A DNA stretch of 64,000 nucleotides from Ochotona curzoniae (Eukaryota > Chordata > Mammalia > Lagomorpha > Ochotonidae): NCBI RefSeq assembly GCF_017591425.1, contig NW_024467083.1, positions 13,445,001 through 13,509,000 of the forward strand, written 5' to 3'. A program made the position numbers and the translations under genes. This document shows positions 22,351-34,794 of this stretch, one piece after another (the first letter of the stretch is position 1; each line of letters starts with the position of its first letter). The notes under the pieces are model-generated. The model did no database searches, had not been told where the DNA came from, and was given only the letters and a program-made list of their open reading frames with translations.

Positions 22351-23640
22351 ATAGGAAATGAGGTGAACTGGTTGATAAAACAACAGTTAAATTGTTATAT
22401 GCTGCCATAATAGGGATTACAATAAAGAAGCATCTGTCAGTGTTATCAATAACAATGTTATTGGTAATATTAATTAACATAGTTTTAGTTATATGATTAG
22501 AACGTAATTATGTCAGATCGAGCTATTGGTGGCAAGTAAGGACATAGAAAGTGTAAACTACACTTTCAAAACAAAAAAGAAAAGAGAGGGATAAGATATC
22601 AAAGTGCGTAGAGATTAATATCTATGCCTATGATTTTGTTTTTAATAGAAAGTCCTTTAGCTGCTTCAATGCCTGGGGGACAAATCTAAGCAGGAAAGTA
22701 AAGAGACTTAAAACAGCCAAATGTAAAATGTTGCTAAACTAAAATTTATTTTGAATCGTCCCAAGAAATTCAGTTTTGAGAAGATGAATTATTTTTATAA
22801 AACACATAAAATTGAATGTTGTATGACAGCTTTGAATATTCTAAAGGACAGAACTCTGTTGTAAGAAATTATAAAAATGACAGCACTTCAAAAATTCAGA
22901 GGAAATAGAATTAAAAGATTTATATACTTCGGTGCAAAAACATGTATATTTTGCCATGCATTTGCATTTTCCATGATTTTCTTGAAAATCACTCATAGGC
23001 ATGGATTTCAAAATATTTTACACCCCAAAATATACCTTTAATTACATTTTCAAGAAGTGCTTTGGGTGCAGGTTCTAGCTTTCTTGACAACTCTCAATTG
23101 ATGAGTGAAGAAAATTAGTGATGGACTTAAGAAACTAAAAATTTAAAATAGCCCACGTATGTATATGAATTAATAACCCAATAAAAAGTCTAAGCATTAG
23201 AATTACTGAATTTTGTTTCCTATATTTATAATGACAATTTTATAAAGAACTGGCTTGGTATGTTTCCACATTGTTTGTATTAAGCACCTCATACATTTAT
23301 TTTTTTTCCTTACAATCAGGAAGAAATCCAATATATATATTTTTTAATTGGCTGCTGTGTCATAGCTTTCTGAATGCACTATATATTAGCAAAATCACAA
23401 TACAAATAAGCCTGTGGAAAGTAGAAAGACCTATAAGATATTAGGCAAATAGATTTATGAGAAAAAGAGAAATGAAGTTAAGGACACATACTTGACTTTA
23501 ACATTACATGTTGTTTTAAAAGGCTGTAAGACCATGAAGAGAAGCAATCTGACAGATTATAGAAATCATTATATTAATTATTTCCCTCGTTCAATCATTG
23601 ATACATAATCAATGGATTGTATTTTTTCTTGATGCTTTTA
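22351..23640. other. AT-rich stretch, nothing recognised
   Basis: Low-GC sequence without recognisable elements; frames are short. Confidence 0.5.
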
Positions 23641-23654
23641 TTTTTATAACAATC

Positions 23655-24260
23655 TCAAACACTGGAACCAGACAGAGAGACAAATCTCAACTTAGTCAAA
23701 CACAAAGTGCAACAGAACACTAAATGTGTTATTACTAATACTTTGTGGGCATCAGAGAGAAAACCTGCACATTTTGCAAAAAATAGGGGACTCATATCCA
23801 GGACTTACCAAAGCTTCAGAATCTTATTGACAGCAAAACAAACAACTCTGCTAAGAAATGTGCCAAAAAAATTGAACAGACTTTTTCAAAAGAACAAATT
23901 TAAATGGCTAATAGACATATAAAAAAATGCCCAGGCTCCCTATCTATCAGGAAAATACCAATAAAAACCATATTGAAATTCCATCTAACTCCAATGAGAT
24001 TGGCTTACACTCATAATTCTACTAACACCACTAGCTGGTGCAGATGTGGGGAGAAAGGGTACTCTACTCCACTGTTGGTGGGCATGTAGGCTAGGGCAGC
24101 CACTATGGAAGTCAGTATGGAGAGTGCTAAGACAACTGACAGTGGATCTACCACGTGAACCAGCTATCATATGCCAGGGGATATATGCAAAGGAAGTAAA
24201 ATCTTCATAAGGAAAGTGACCTGCAACCTTATAGCTATAGCAACACAATATATAACAGTG
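23655..24260 (+). mobile_element. L1 ORF2 C-terminal fragment
   Basis: AATGGCTAATAGACATATAA, AAAATGCCCAGGCTCCCTAT, CCATCTAACTCCAATGAGAT, TGCAGATGTGGGGAGAAAGG, ACTGTTGGTGGGCATGTAG and CCACTATGGAAGTCAGTATG follow the order of the L1 ORF2 C-terminal third. Frames are broken by stops and small indels. It is 5'- and 3'-truncated. Confidence 0.85.
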
Positions 24261-24554
24261 AAGTCACAGAAACAACTCATCAGAAGACAGACACCACATT
24301 TTTCTTCCTGCATCCTGGACATATAATTTTAGGCATTTGCAGGTGCTCTGTAAGTACACACAGAAACACATTGATCCATTTCAGGTAGATGGCATGCATT
24401 TGAGAATGGCACAAGCCAAGTGCAGAGTGGGGAGGAGTGTGCTGATATGAGGTCTTGTTGGGAATTTAGATTTCAGGAAACATATAACCAAGCTAGATAA
24501 AGTTAAGACTGAGAAAAAAACCCCACCAGAACCAAGTGTCCCCATCACCACCAC

Positions 24555-24592
24555 CAAAACAAAACAAAACAAAACAAAAAAACTGATAAATT
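24555..24592 (+). repeat. (CAAAA)n simple repeat
   Basis: About five CAAAA units end in a short A run, within otherwise unassigned sequence. Confidence 0.8.
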
Positions 24593-24696
24593 ATTGTGCT
24601 TAATAATCAGACTGCTCAAAGTGATTAATTCAGGGATGAAAAATGGAGTTCTTATAACTGACTCAAGAGAAATGAAATGAATTGGAACAGTATTTT

Positions 24697-25060
24697 AGGT
24701 TAGTGGAATAAACCTCTGATTGCATTGTTGGCATCCTCATATCTTTGCCAGTTGTGTCCCAGTTGCTCCACTTCTGATTCAGCTGCCTGCCTATGCACTA
24801 GGGAAAACCATCACAGGATTGTCCATGTGCTTTGCCCCTGCACCTTTTGGACAACCTGGAAGAGGATCCAGAATCCTGCTTCAAGTTTGGCACATCCCTG
24901 TCCATTGCAACCATCTGGTTAGTCAACGAGGGTGTGAAACTCTCTCTCTCTCTCTCTCTCTATCTCTATCTCTTTCTCTGCATCACTTTCTCTCTGCCTC
25001 CTTCAATCTCAGTCTAGTTCTGCCTTTTGAATACATACATAAGTATTTTAAAATTAAATA
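24697..25060 (+). repeat. Old C-SINE with expanded (CT)n segment
   Basis: GCATTGTTGGCATCCTCATA, CAGTTGCTCCACTTCTGATT, CAGCTGCCTGCCTATGCACT and CCTGGAAGAGGATCCAGAAT form the body. The CT-rich part at 24939-25000 is expanded to a (CT)n microsatellite before CTGCCTTTTGAATACATACA. The head is largely lost. Confidence 0.75.
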
Positions 25061-25079
25061 AAAAGAATCAAGAGTTATT

Positions 25080-26007
25080 ACAAGCACATATTACATATAC
25101 CCACAAATTGAAAGCAATTTACCAAAACTAGGCATGAAGACAGAGAAAATTTAAGTAGATCAGTAATCCAATTGAAACTGGTAACAAAGATCCCTCTTCC
25201 GTGAGTTCAGCATCCTCTCAATCCCAAAACCAGAAAAGCTACAACAAAAAGAACTATAGACCCAATGTTTTTGATGAGCATACATGTACAGATCCTCAAT
25301 AGAATACTAACTAATGAAATCCCATCAACTCACACCCCCACAATCTCCACTTCCCACAAAAATATCATCCACCTAGACCAAGTGGGATGTCTTCAGGGAT
25401 ACACAGGTTAAACATTCATGAATCAAAAAGCTTGATCTGTCACATTAGCCTACTGGAGAATAGAAACTATATGATTACCTCCATAGGTTCAGAGAAAGCA
25501 TCTGATAAAATACATCATTCTTTCATGATAAAAACTTAAACAGATTGGAAATACAAGGACAATGCCTAAAAAAACCCACAAATAGCATTACATTTGGGGG
25601 AGTGCAGGGGGGGAAGCTAAAAACATTACCACAAAGATCCAAGGCCAAAGATGGATGATCACTCTAATAATTACTATTCAATATAGTTGTGGAAGTTTTA
25701 CCAGAGCCATTTGACATGAAAAAGAAACCAAACCTACACAAGTTGGAAAGGATAAAGTCAGGTTACATGATCCTATTCATGGGAGAACAAACAAACTACC
25801 AAGAGACAATTCAAACTCTAAAACGAGTTTAGTAAAGTTTACAAGATATAAATCAACACATAAATATCAACTTCATTTGTGCATATTAGTAATGCCATAG
25901 ATGAAAAAACAATATTTTTATGATAAGTTCCATACATAGAGCTACAAAATTTTTAAAATACATTGGGATTGATTTAACAGTAAAACTATAAAACATTAAA
26001 GAAAAAT
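25080..26007 (+). mobile_element. L1 ORF2 reverse-transcriptase fragment
   Basis: The degenerate plus-strand sequence follows the L1 RT domain. ACCAAGTGGGATGTCTTCAG corresponds to the DQVGFIPG-like motif, and GGTTCAGAGAAAGCATCTGA to the DAEKAFDKIQH-like motif. The catalytic FADD-type motif is not recognisable. It is interrupted by a C-SINE at 26008 and probably belongs to the same insertion as 26241-27060. Confidence 0.8.
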
Positions 26008-26240
26008 AGGCATTGTGTTGCAGTAAGCCACCTCTTATGAAGGTAAGTGTACCAGTTCAAGTCTAAACTGCTCCACTTCTGATTCAGCTCTCTTACTGCG
26101 TTTAAAAAGGCAGCAGAACATGCCTCAGTATTTGGGCCATACCACTCATGTTTCTGGCTCTTATCTTTGGTTAATCTCAGCCCAGCAGTTGCAGCCTTTG
26201 GGGAGTGAACAAGTGGATGGAAATTTCCTTTTGTTCATCT
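26008..26240 (+). repeat. Old C-SINE, 3'-truncated
   Basis: GGCATTGTGTTGCAGTAAGC head, AACTGCTCCACTTCTGATTC, AGGCAGCAGAACATGCCTCA and CTTTGGGGAGTGAACAAGTG body. It lacks the CT segment and tail and lies between two plus-strand L1 pieces. Confidence 0.75.
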
Positions 26241-27060
26241 CAAGAAACTTATGGACAGCAAAAAGACAGTCAATCAAATGAAGAGGTAATTAAAAGAATG
26301 AGAGAAAGTATTTGTACACTGTGCATCTGATAACAAATTAAAATTCAGAATACACAAAACATTCAAGAAATTTAATGAAAACAAAATAAGCAGTGTAGTT
26401 AAGAAACGGGCAAAAGACACGAATAGATATTTTCAAAGGATCAAAAGCAAACGACAAATAGATACATGAAAATAGTCTTAAGGATCATTAGCCATTAGCA
26501 AAATGTAAGCTGATACGAGATTTTAACTCACCCTACGTAAAATGACTATCATTCAAAAATCAAAACTATCAAATGTTGATTAGAATGTGGAGGGAAATGC
26601 ACCCCAAACACTGCTGGTGGGGTGTAAATGAGTACAATCATTGTGGAAGACAATATGGAGATTCCTCAATAATTAAAAAGTAGATCATGTTATGTAACCC
26701 AGTTATATCACTCCCAGGAATGTAAACAAAAAAATTTAAAATCACCATATGAAAGAGTTATCTGTATTCCTGTAATTTTAGTGACTCAGTTTACAATAAC
26801 TAACATGGGAAATCAGTACAGGTGTGCACCATATAATGATTTAATAAAGAATATGTGATGTATATCCACCATGGAATACTACCCAACTTTGAAAAATAAT
26901 GAAATCCTGTCTGCTGTATCCAAGTGAATGCAAATGGAGATCATTACGTTCAGTGAAATAATTGAGATACAAAAGGACAAATATGTTTTCTCTGACTTGT
27001 GGTAGAGTACAAAAACCTTTTAATGTGCATGAGTGAAATTGACAATTATTAGTTTGTTAT
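26241..27060 (+). mobile_element. L1 ORF2 C-terminal region and 3'UTR start
   Basis: GCAAAAGACACGAATAGATA, ACGACAAATAGATACATGAA, GAGATTTTAACTCACC, CACTGCTGGTGGGGTGTAAA, ATTGTGGAAGACAATATGGAG, CACCATGGAATACTACCC and GTTTTCTCTGACTTGTGG follow L1 ORF2 to the 3'UTR in order. Every frame is broken. It fits an L1M-age copy. Confidence 0.88.
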
Positions 27061-27210
27061 TTATTGTTGCTGTCTATATTCCATGCTCTCTCTGCTTAAA
27101 TAAAAAGTGGATGGCAGTAAGCCAAAGACAAAGGAATGAAAACCCTTGTCTCTTTACCTGAAACCATTAAATATCCATGAAGCTCTACCTTTCTTTAAAA
27201 GCATGGTACT

Positions 27211-27574
27211 CATCACATACATTCTTCTTTTTAAAGATTTATTTTTATTATTTTTTTTATTGGAAAGGCGGATATACAGAGAGGAGAGACAGAGAGGAAG
27301 ATCTTCCGTCCGATGATTCATTCCCCAAGTGAGCCCAACGGCCGATGGATGCTATGCCGATCCGAAGCCAGGAGCCTCTTCTGGGTCTCCCACGCGGGTG
27401 CAGGGTCCCAAAGCTTTGGGCCGTCCTGGACTGCTTTCCCAGGCCACAAGCAGGGAGCTGGAAGGGAAGCGGGGCTGCCAGGATAGAACCGGCGCCCATA
27501 TGGGATCCTGGGCGTGCAAGGCGAGGACCTTAACCACTGCGCCACCGTGCCGGGCCCTCATTACATACATTTTT
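27211..27574 (-). repeat. Young C-SINE with target duplication
   Basis: Near-consensus reverse copy (27227-27558), from the tail to CCACCGTGCCGGGCCC. The flanks CATCACATACATTCTT and CATTACATACATTTTT (27211-27226 and 27559-27574) differ at two positions. CpG-rich body text such as CACGCGGGTGCAGGG supports youth. Confidence 0.95.
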
Positions 27575-27820
27575 AAGGTTTAAAATCCTTCAAAATCTTC
27601 TCACAGATATTATTTTAAAAGCCTATGATATTTCTTTGTAGTCATAAATATAATCAACTGATTTTTTAACCAGTGTAGCAAAAGAAAAGAAACTCACTGT
27701 CTCATCTGTCTCTGAATGAAATATTTTTTCTTCTCATAATGATGCAATTGATCCTGTAACTCCAACACTTCAACAGTGAGTACAGTGTACTGAATTCCTC
27801 AGATGGAGCTTTTGTAAACA

Positions 27821-27821
<1 letters not shown>

Positions 27822-27865
<44 letters not shown>
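27822..27865 (+). repeat. (CA)22 microsatellite
   Basis: An uninterrupted dinucleotide run of 44 bases in unassigned sequence. Its length and purity suggest it is likely to be polymorphic. Confidence 0.97.
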
Positions 27866-27866
<1 letters not shown>

Positions 27867-28308
27867 GTAAGAGGAATCCAGGTAAGTGTGAGCCTTGTAA
27901 AAGAGGGTGCCAACAAACACTCCCAGTGTGCTTTGCAAAGGAAGATCCACATTGGCAGTGCCTTCCCTTTGGGAGAAGCGGCAGCAGAGTATGAGCCACT
28001 TTCATTTCTACCCTTGCATCAACCCACTTTCCTGGGTTTAGGCTACAAATGATTCAAACTTTGTGGGTGGGCGATGAGCAATGCGGCATTCACCTAATGT
28101 CTGGCTTCTGCTCAAATGGAGGTGGTGTTTAGGCAGAATGATAGGCTTCCTTGTAAAACACTTTGTGAATCTCTATCTCTTCCTCTCTTTATCTCTTGGG
28201 AGAAAATAAAGCTGAGAAAACATCAAATTTAAAAGGTCAAGAGTTAGCAGCTGGAAAGTCAGCCACACTGTTCTTATAGCACAAACAACAAAAATTCTGT
28301 TTTTAGAC
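27866..28308. other. Unassigned stretch, possible degraded C-SINE
   Basis: GCTCAAATGGAGGTGGTG and CTCTATCTCTTCCTCTCTTT hint at a very old C-SINE at about 28065-28215, but the match is too weak to call. The rest is unrecognised. Confidence 0.25.
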
Positions 28309-28750
28309 TTTTTTTTTTAGTTCAGTACAACTTTTATTATTCAAAAAATAAAGAAACATTATAGAGGATGGAAATCTTAATGTCTGTTTCTTAATCATAT
28401 TATCAGAACTTAAGGGCCTTCAACTGGTAACTGAAATCAGTCAAAAGCTGAACTAGATGGATGAGAACTAAACACTGAACAGCGTGATGTGGTTTTCAAA
28501 TCAGGAAGACATGAGCACAGCTGCATTCTGTAAAAATATGTTTTCACATTGGAACCAACTGATGAATTTGTCTCAATAAATCATTAATGTAGCTTTTGAA
28601 GTTTGATGGACCTGATTTTGTTTTCTAAGTTGACCATTTAACAGTATGAACTCACAGAGTATGTTCCAGGTGAAATGAAATGTTGTAGATCACTCCATCT
28701 TTTGGGAAAAAGATGAATCAATGGTTTGTTGTGAGAGACCACTCATCAAA
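28309..28750 (-). other. Possible 3'UTR retrocopy on the minus strand (weak)
   Basis: A T run at 28309-28318 is preceded on the minus strand by an AATAAA signal about 15-20 nt upstream, as at the 3' end of a polyadenylated RNA. No parent gene is recognised, no coding frame is seen, and no target duplication was found. Confidence 0.25.
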
Positions 28751-28754
28751 TTTT

Positions 28755-29117
28755 TAAAGAATGTATTATTATTTATGTATTCATTCATTCATTTGAGATG
28801 AAAAGTGACAGAGGGATACACACAGAGAGAAAGAAAAACAGGGAGTGTTAAAGAAAAAAAAAAATCTTCCATGGACTGTTTTATTCTCCAAATAGCTGTG
28901 ACAGCCAGAAGTAGGCCAGAAAAAAGCTGCTAACCAGAAACTCAACCTAGGTCACCAACATGGGTGGTCAGGACCCAAGTACTTGGGCTGTTATCTGCTT
29001 CCTTCCCAGGCACATTAGTGAGTAAGCTTGGTTGGAAGTGAAACATCTGGTACTGTAATAGTAGTTTGATATGGGATGCTGACATCACAAGTAGTGGCTT
29101 CATGCTGCACATCATAA
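28755..29117 (-). repeat. Old C-SINE
   Basis: A TTATTTATGTATTCATTCAT tail with GAAAAGTGACAGAGGGATAC is followed by CTCCAAATAGCTGTGACAGC, CCAAGTACTTGGGCTGTTAT and TTTGATATGGGATGCTGACA. It is expanded by an internal A-rich insertion near 28850. Confidence 0.8.
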
Positions 29118-29139
29118 CTGTAATTATGGGATAAACTGT

Positions 29140-30095
29140 GACATTTCAACATGTGTGTATAATGTGTAATGGTCAGAGCAGAGTAACTGGAATATCTATC
29201 ATCTGACATATCTCCTTGTGTTACTAACAAAATCCTCTCTATTAGCTAATGTTGAACTAGTCTATTTTTTTAACAGGTGGTATTCATGTGTTATTTCTCC
29301 TAACCAAATATTCCTATTAACCATTTTCTCTACATCCCTCTCTGCCCTATGACTTCCCCAGGATCCTATTAATATTTATTTATCTATTCTCTGTATTTTT
29401 AAGTTGAATTTTTTAGCTTTAAATGTGGGAACATGTGGCATTCATTTCTCTGTACCAGTCTCACTACATTTCATGCAATGTCTTCCAGTCCATGTATGTG
29501 CCACAGATGACAAAATGTATTTCTTTTTTTGGATGAACAATATCTGTATCTATATATCTATCTGTATGTATATTTATATGTATAAACATATCTATAGATA
29601 CAGATACAAATATAGATAGATGCAGACATAGATATAGACATAGATATATAGATATAATATTCTGGCTATTGTGATAAAGCTGCAACAAAGATGTTAATGT
29701 AGATATCTATTCAACACAATAATTTTCTTAGGCTACATCACAGTATCATAATATAGCAATTATATTTCTAGTTTATTTTTTCAAAAAAAATCCATACCAC
29801 CTTCCACAAGGACTGTTTAATTTATATTCCTATCAGGGTACTAGTATAAAAGTTCTTTTTTCTCTGAATTCTTGACAGCATCTGCTTTTTTTTTGTTTGT
29901 TTGTCTTTTTGTCAGTAGCCATTCTAACTGGATAAGATGAAATCAAATAAGATGAAATCTCATTGTGGTTTTTGATATGCAGTCCCATGATGATCACTGA
30001 TTTTGCACATATTTCTACATTTGTTTGCCATTTGTATATCTTCCTTTCTAAAAGTCCATTCATTTCAGAATTATTTTTATGATGATAGTTAAAGA
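29140..30095 (-). mobile_element. Ancient L1 (L1M type) 3' region
   Basis: On the plus strand, TTGAATTTTTTAGCTTTAAA, CTGGCTATTGTGATAAAGCT, GTAGATATCTATTCAACAC, CACCTTCCACAAGGACTGTT and TTGTTTGCCATTTGTATATC read as the antisense of the L1M 3' region and ORF2 end. The AT-rich TATC/ATAG-type simple repeat at 29540-29660 lies within it. Confidence 0.75.
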
Positions 30096-30573
30096 ATAAA
30101 ATTTACTGATTTAAATAGATTTTTTCCCTATTCTTTGCCAAGACTTCATAATGCTTTGAGGATAAAATCATGAACCTGGTACATGAAAGTTCCTATCTAC
30201 TTTAAGCTGAAAGTGTATGATCTCAACAAAACTTAACATGAAGTACAATTTATTTAACATAAAAATAATGATTTCATGTGTAAATAGAATCATCCCCCTC
30301 TATTTCAAACTCAGAAAAGCATTATTAAAGAGCTAAGTAATTACCAGAAACATGTTAAAGCTTGTCTTCAACAAAGAGAGAGACTATGTCTATGTTATGA
30401 AAATATTTCTCAATAAACAGTAGGAAAAGGGAACATGTTACTTAATTTTAAAATACATAGAAGGGATTTGGTAGCTTGGCATTGCATGTACATATTTTTG
30501 TTTCACATGCTCCCAGCATCAAAGAGATTTGTAAATAGTTCAAAGTCCTTTTAAGGTACATCATGAAAAAATA
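30096..30573. other. AT-rich stretch, nothing recognised
   Basis: No repeat or coding signal identified. Confidence 0.45.
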
Positions 30574-30576
30574 TTT

Positions 30577-30890
30577 TTAAAAAGATTTCTTTATTTATGA
30601 TTGGAAAGTTAGAGAGACAGAGAGGAAGATCTTCCATCTGTTTTTTCACTCCCCAAGTGGCAGCAACAGCCGGAGCTGAGCCAATTCAAAGCTAAGAGCC
30701 AGGAGCCTCTTCCAGGTCTCCCACGGCAGTGCAGGGTCCCAAGGCTTTGGGTCATCCTCGACTGCTTTCCCAGGACATAGGCAGGGAGCTGGAAAGGAAG
30801 TGGAACAGCCAGAATATCAACTGGCACCCATATGGGATCCTGACGCACGCAAGATAAGGACTTCAGTCACTAGGTTATTACACCTGACCC
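30577..30890 (-). repeat. C-SINE, intermediate age
   Basis: AAAAAGATTTCTTTATTTAT tail, GAGACAGAGAGGAAGATCTT, CAGTGCAGGGTCCCAAGGCT, GGCACCCATATGGGATCCTG and a head ending AGGTTATTACACCTGACC. The body is complete; the head CpGs are decayed. Confidence 0.92.
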
Positions 30891-31124
30891 AAAAAGGACT
30901 CTTGTAAGTCCTAATTCCACAATACATCCCCTAACAGAACTTAAATAAAGTGCCAGAGTTTGAAAAAAAAATAAATAGCTTTAGCATGTTCTTTGCTTCC
31001 AAATGAGCATTGCTTCCAAATGATATTATACATATTTTCTAAAAAGACAATTTCCTTTACTGAATGCCAATATCTATAAATAGCATCAAATTCTAATACT
31101 TGGGGTTCTTTTAGATGTATTTAT

Positions 31125-31640
31125 TTATTTTTAAAAACTTTCATGATACAGGTCCTTAAAGGTTCATGGATTTCCCCACAACCCTCCCCACCCACCATTT
31201 TTCCCTGTATTGTAATGTCTTTCACCAACAGTCACAAGTTCACTGTTCTTCCATTTAAGTGGGTCAGGACATTGTAAGTATAGACAATGGTAGAAACTCA
31301 GCATTTCATTGTCAATATATATTCAACTGTTTCATTGGGAGTTCATCTTTATTCAGAAGTAGAGATGAATACTGCAACATATCTTCATCCCATGGTATAC
31401 CTGCCTCCATCTGTTGTCTAGATAAATATGATATTTGTTCCTTGGGAATTGACTTATTTTATTAAGCATAACAGTCTCCAGTTGGGGCTATTTTGTTGCA
31501 AATGGTATGATTTCATTCTTTTTAGTGGCTGGGTAGTTTTCCATGCGGAGATATTCCACAGTTTCTTTATCCATTCTTTTTCTAATGAGCATCTTAGTTG
31601 TTTCCGTATCTTCATTGTTTAGTTACTGTTTAAGAAATCC
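31125..31640 (-). mobile_element. L1 3' end (ORF2 end and 3'UTR)
   Basis: Read on the plus strand, TTTCATGATACAGGTCCTTA, CATTGGGAGTTCATCTTTAT, TAGAGATGAATACTGCAACA, CCATCTGTTGTCTAGATAAA, TTTTGTTGCAAATGGTATGA, TAGTGGCTGGGTAGTTTTCC and ATTCCACAGTTTCTTTATCC are antisense L1. This copy runs from 3'UTR straight into the ORF2 end, as at 19832-20400. It is 5'-truncated. Confidence 0.85.
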
Positions 31641-32540
31641 TGAAAGTACTTTTGGAAGCAGGATGCTGGCAATAAGTCTAACAGAATAAATTTTTAAGAC
31701 ACACTCTAGAAAAAAAAATGTTTTAGGAAGCTTTATGCTGTTGTGCTATTTACAATCCTTTCACTAGTAAACAATAATTCAATTCTAAAAACTTTTTGTA
31801 AAGTATTTTCTTAGTATAATAATTACATAGTTAAATTCCAGATAAAACTGTAGAAAATAAAATTTTAGTATATCTTATAATTCCTTATTTTTTATTCTTT
31901 AAAAAAAGAGAATTTATAATATTTTGTGTTACTTATCTTTTAAAATTAATTTTAGTCACTAGTGATACTGTATACTATATGTCTGAAAATTCCTCTTGCA
32001 TGAAGCTTAATAAATACATATCAACTTCAAATTACTCCTACTAACTCCATAGGATTATATACAATTTTTTGATGGTACACTGTTCTGATACTAGATAAAT
32101 ACATTTAAATGTGCCTTTCACAAAATTTTTCAGTAATTGTTAGGTTACTAACTTTAAATGATACAACTACTTTCCCTTCTAATTAGCTTTGAAGTATTAA
32201 TTACTCAATACCAATTATTATAGCATTTTAAATGTCCAACAGTCCAGCATTTTAAATGTCAATATTATGTGAATATAATATTTTCTTGCTGCATTTACTT
32301 TTTTAAGCTTTAAACACAGAACTAAAGATCAAATCAGGAAATGAACTTTTCAGCAATGCTTTGAGTAATATAATATAAAATAAAAACCCTTAAAGTCAAG
32401 TACTTTCAGAGACAAGAAAAAAATCTCTGAGAATCAAGGCAAATAAGTGAAATGCTAAGGACAATAATAACTTTCACACTTCCTGGAAGTTAAATAATGA
32501 ATTGCCCATAGACGAAGTGTAGGGAAAATTGGTTATTTAA
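31641..32540. other. Very AT-rich stretch, nothing recognised
   Basis: No feature beyond low GC. A short direct repeat around CAGCATTTTAAATGTC (about 32220-32265) is visible. Confidence 0.45.
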
Positions 32541-32548
32541 CAATGATA

Positions 32549-32882
32549 GGGCAGGCCTGTGGCTCACTGGTTTGTGCCTTCAATTGGGAAGCCTACATCC
32601 TGTGCCAGCATCTCATATGGGCACTCTTCAAGTTTTACCTGCTCCCTTTCTGATATAGTACCCTGTTAATGTGCCTGAGAAAGCAGCGAAGGATGCCCAA
32701 GTCCCTGGTCTTCTGCACCTTCGTGAAGACCTTGATGAACTTCCTAACATCCTGGATTGTGGTTTCAGCTTGATGCAGCCTGGCCATGGCATTTATCTGG
32801 AGAGTAACCTTGTCCATGGTAGATCTGTTTTTCTTTCTGTCCCTCTGTAATTCTGCTTTTCAAACACATAAATAAAATTTCA
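32549..32882 (+). repeat. Old C-SINE
   Basis: GGGCAGGCCTGTGGCTCACT head, GCATCTCATATGGGCACTCT, GCCTGAGAAAGCAGCGAAGG, TGCACCTTCGTGAAGACCTT body and AATTCTGCTTTTCAAACACA with AATAAAATTTC tail. It resembles the older rabbit-like subfamily (TAATGTGCCTGAGAAAGC). Confidence 0.85.
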
Positions 32883-34794
32883 AAGTTGAATCTTCAGGGA
32901 AAAAGTGAATAATAGAAATGTGAGTTCCTGTTACTTTAGGAAACTAATTTTAAACTTTCATAGAAAAATAATAAGACAACATAACAAAGCTTAAAGAAAT
33001 TAAAAAGGAAAGAAATCCAGTACAAATGTAAACAACTCCAAAACATGAGAAGGCATTTATCTAACTGTTTTAAATGTGATCTTAGTAAAGTTTAACAGAG
33101 ATTAGCTATGTGAATCACATTTGCTATTCCAGATGAACGCGTGACTCCCTGTCACCTGTGATATGCCATTTATTCATAGCATATTGTAATGAACCTTTCT
33201 CCACACATGAGCAATTTGAAGTCTACACTGATTAATATACAAGTATTGCAGAAAATATCAGATATTAGACACTCAGACCGTCAGAAACCTGAGAAAGAAT
33301 TTTTAGCACAGGATGCAGAGAATTTTCTAGGTTAGAGACAAGGGATGTTTTCAAAAGAAGTAGTAGTCTTAAAAGGTAAAAATATATTTTTCAATCCTGA
33401 ACAGCTATTGGAGAGTATAGCATAGCATTAATGAAGATTCAGAAATGTATATAGTGTTGCCTGTGTAAGCAATCCTTAGAATATAAGGAATATTTGGGAA
33501 AAGTATTTTCTTAATATATGTAATATACACTGGACAATAAAAATGGAGGTATCATTCTCATAGTTCCATTGAGAACTATTACTGAATTTAATTAACATTT
33601 TATTTGGTTGGATTATTGGAAAACAATAAAATATCTGCATGATTATACATGAACCAAATTACAGCTAATATAAAAAAAATGTGTTGCGTATATTTGTCTA
33701 CCTCAATTGCTGGGGATGAACTTACCCTACACTCCAATCAGCTAGAGCCAAAGATTTCACATCTCTGGTAAATTCATACCTAAAGTTCACCCTTCAGACT
33801 GAGGGGCAGACTCCCCTTAGTCTCTCAAAATTGTACTGTCGGTGAATATTCTAACGACCTAACTTAGGCTAATAGATAACCAATTCCTTATCATTTTCCA
33901 TCCTCATCAGGATATGTGCTCCCTTAATCAGCAGCATGAAAGGTACTCAGGAAAGGACAACGTCTTCATAAAGAAGGCAGGATTCCAGGTGAACAGGCAG
34001 GATGCATGGCTTCATCATTCATTTGTATATTTTGATATTCTACAGAATTTTAAAAGATTTATGAATAGAGTCTTACATGGAGGAATCCATGTGAAGTGAT
34101 GGGAGATAATAATGGTTTATTTAAAATTCACTACTGCTTACTTTCTGTTCATTCACTCATACAATGTTCTAAATGTGCAATATTGTCAAATTTAGATAAT
34201 TTTAGTATAAGCCCTCAATTCAATACTGAGAGAGAGAGCAGGAAAAAAAAAAAACAGATTGAATGTCTGGGATGAATTACTTGAACAGGAGCTCATTCTT
34301 TCCATGCTGAGGGAGGATGTACGTATTGAACACTTTTGTACCAGGGATTGTTCAAGCTTCTTTACAGTCATTCTGGCTCTCAGGGAGAGCATATTTCACT
34401 TAGGTGATAAAATTAGCTGAATGTCCCAAAGCAGATAACCATCCAGGGCTATTGCATAAACGCCTAGCAGAAAAACCTCACTTCTCCAACATAGCTTTCC
34501 TTCTCAAAGACTGCCTTTTTGCAAGTTTGATTGCAAACCTCCCAGTCTAGCAAGCTTTGAAGAATCTGTGAACCTCAACTCATTTTACATGAGACCAGTC
34601 CAACCCTATGTCACTGGGGGGGGGGGGAGTGAAATTTGTTTTGTACACATACAAAATTCCCTATAAAGATAGCCCTAGTAAATAGCAATCTGTGTTTCTT
34701 ATCATAATTGTCTTAGCTATCTAGCCATCACAAAATGCTTAAATATTTGTTTTTGGGTGGTCTTCTCCACTCTTCCATCTCAATCACTTTTTTT
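32883..34794. other. AT-rich stretch, nothing recognised
   Basis: It contains a 12-G run (34616-34627). The 33700-34110 part has a slightly higher GC content and could be a decayed LTR or unique sequence; I cannot decide. No coding signal. Confidence 0.4.

Noticed and set aside
27799..28005. Frames with poly(Cys-Val) stretches
   Set aside because: They are translations of the (CA)22 microsatellite on the minus strand.
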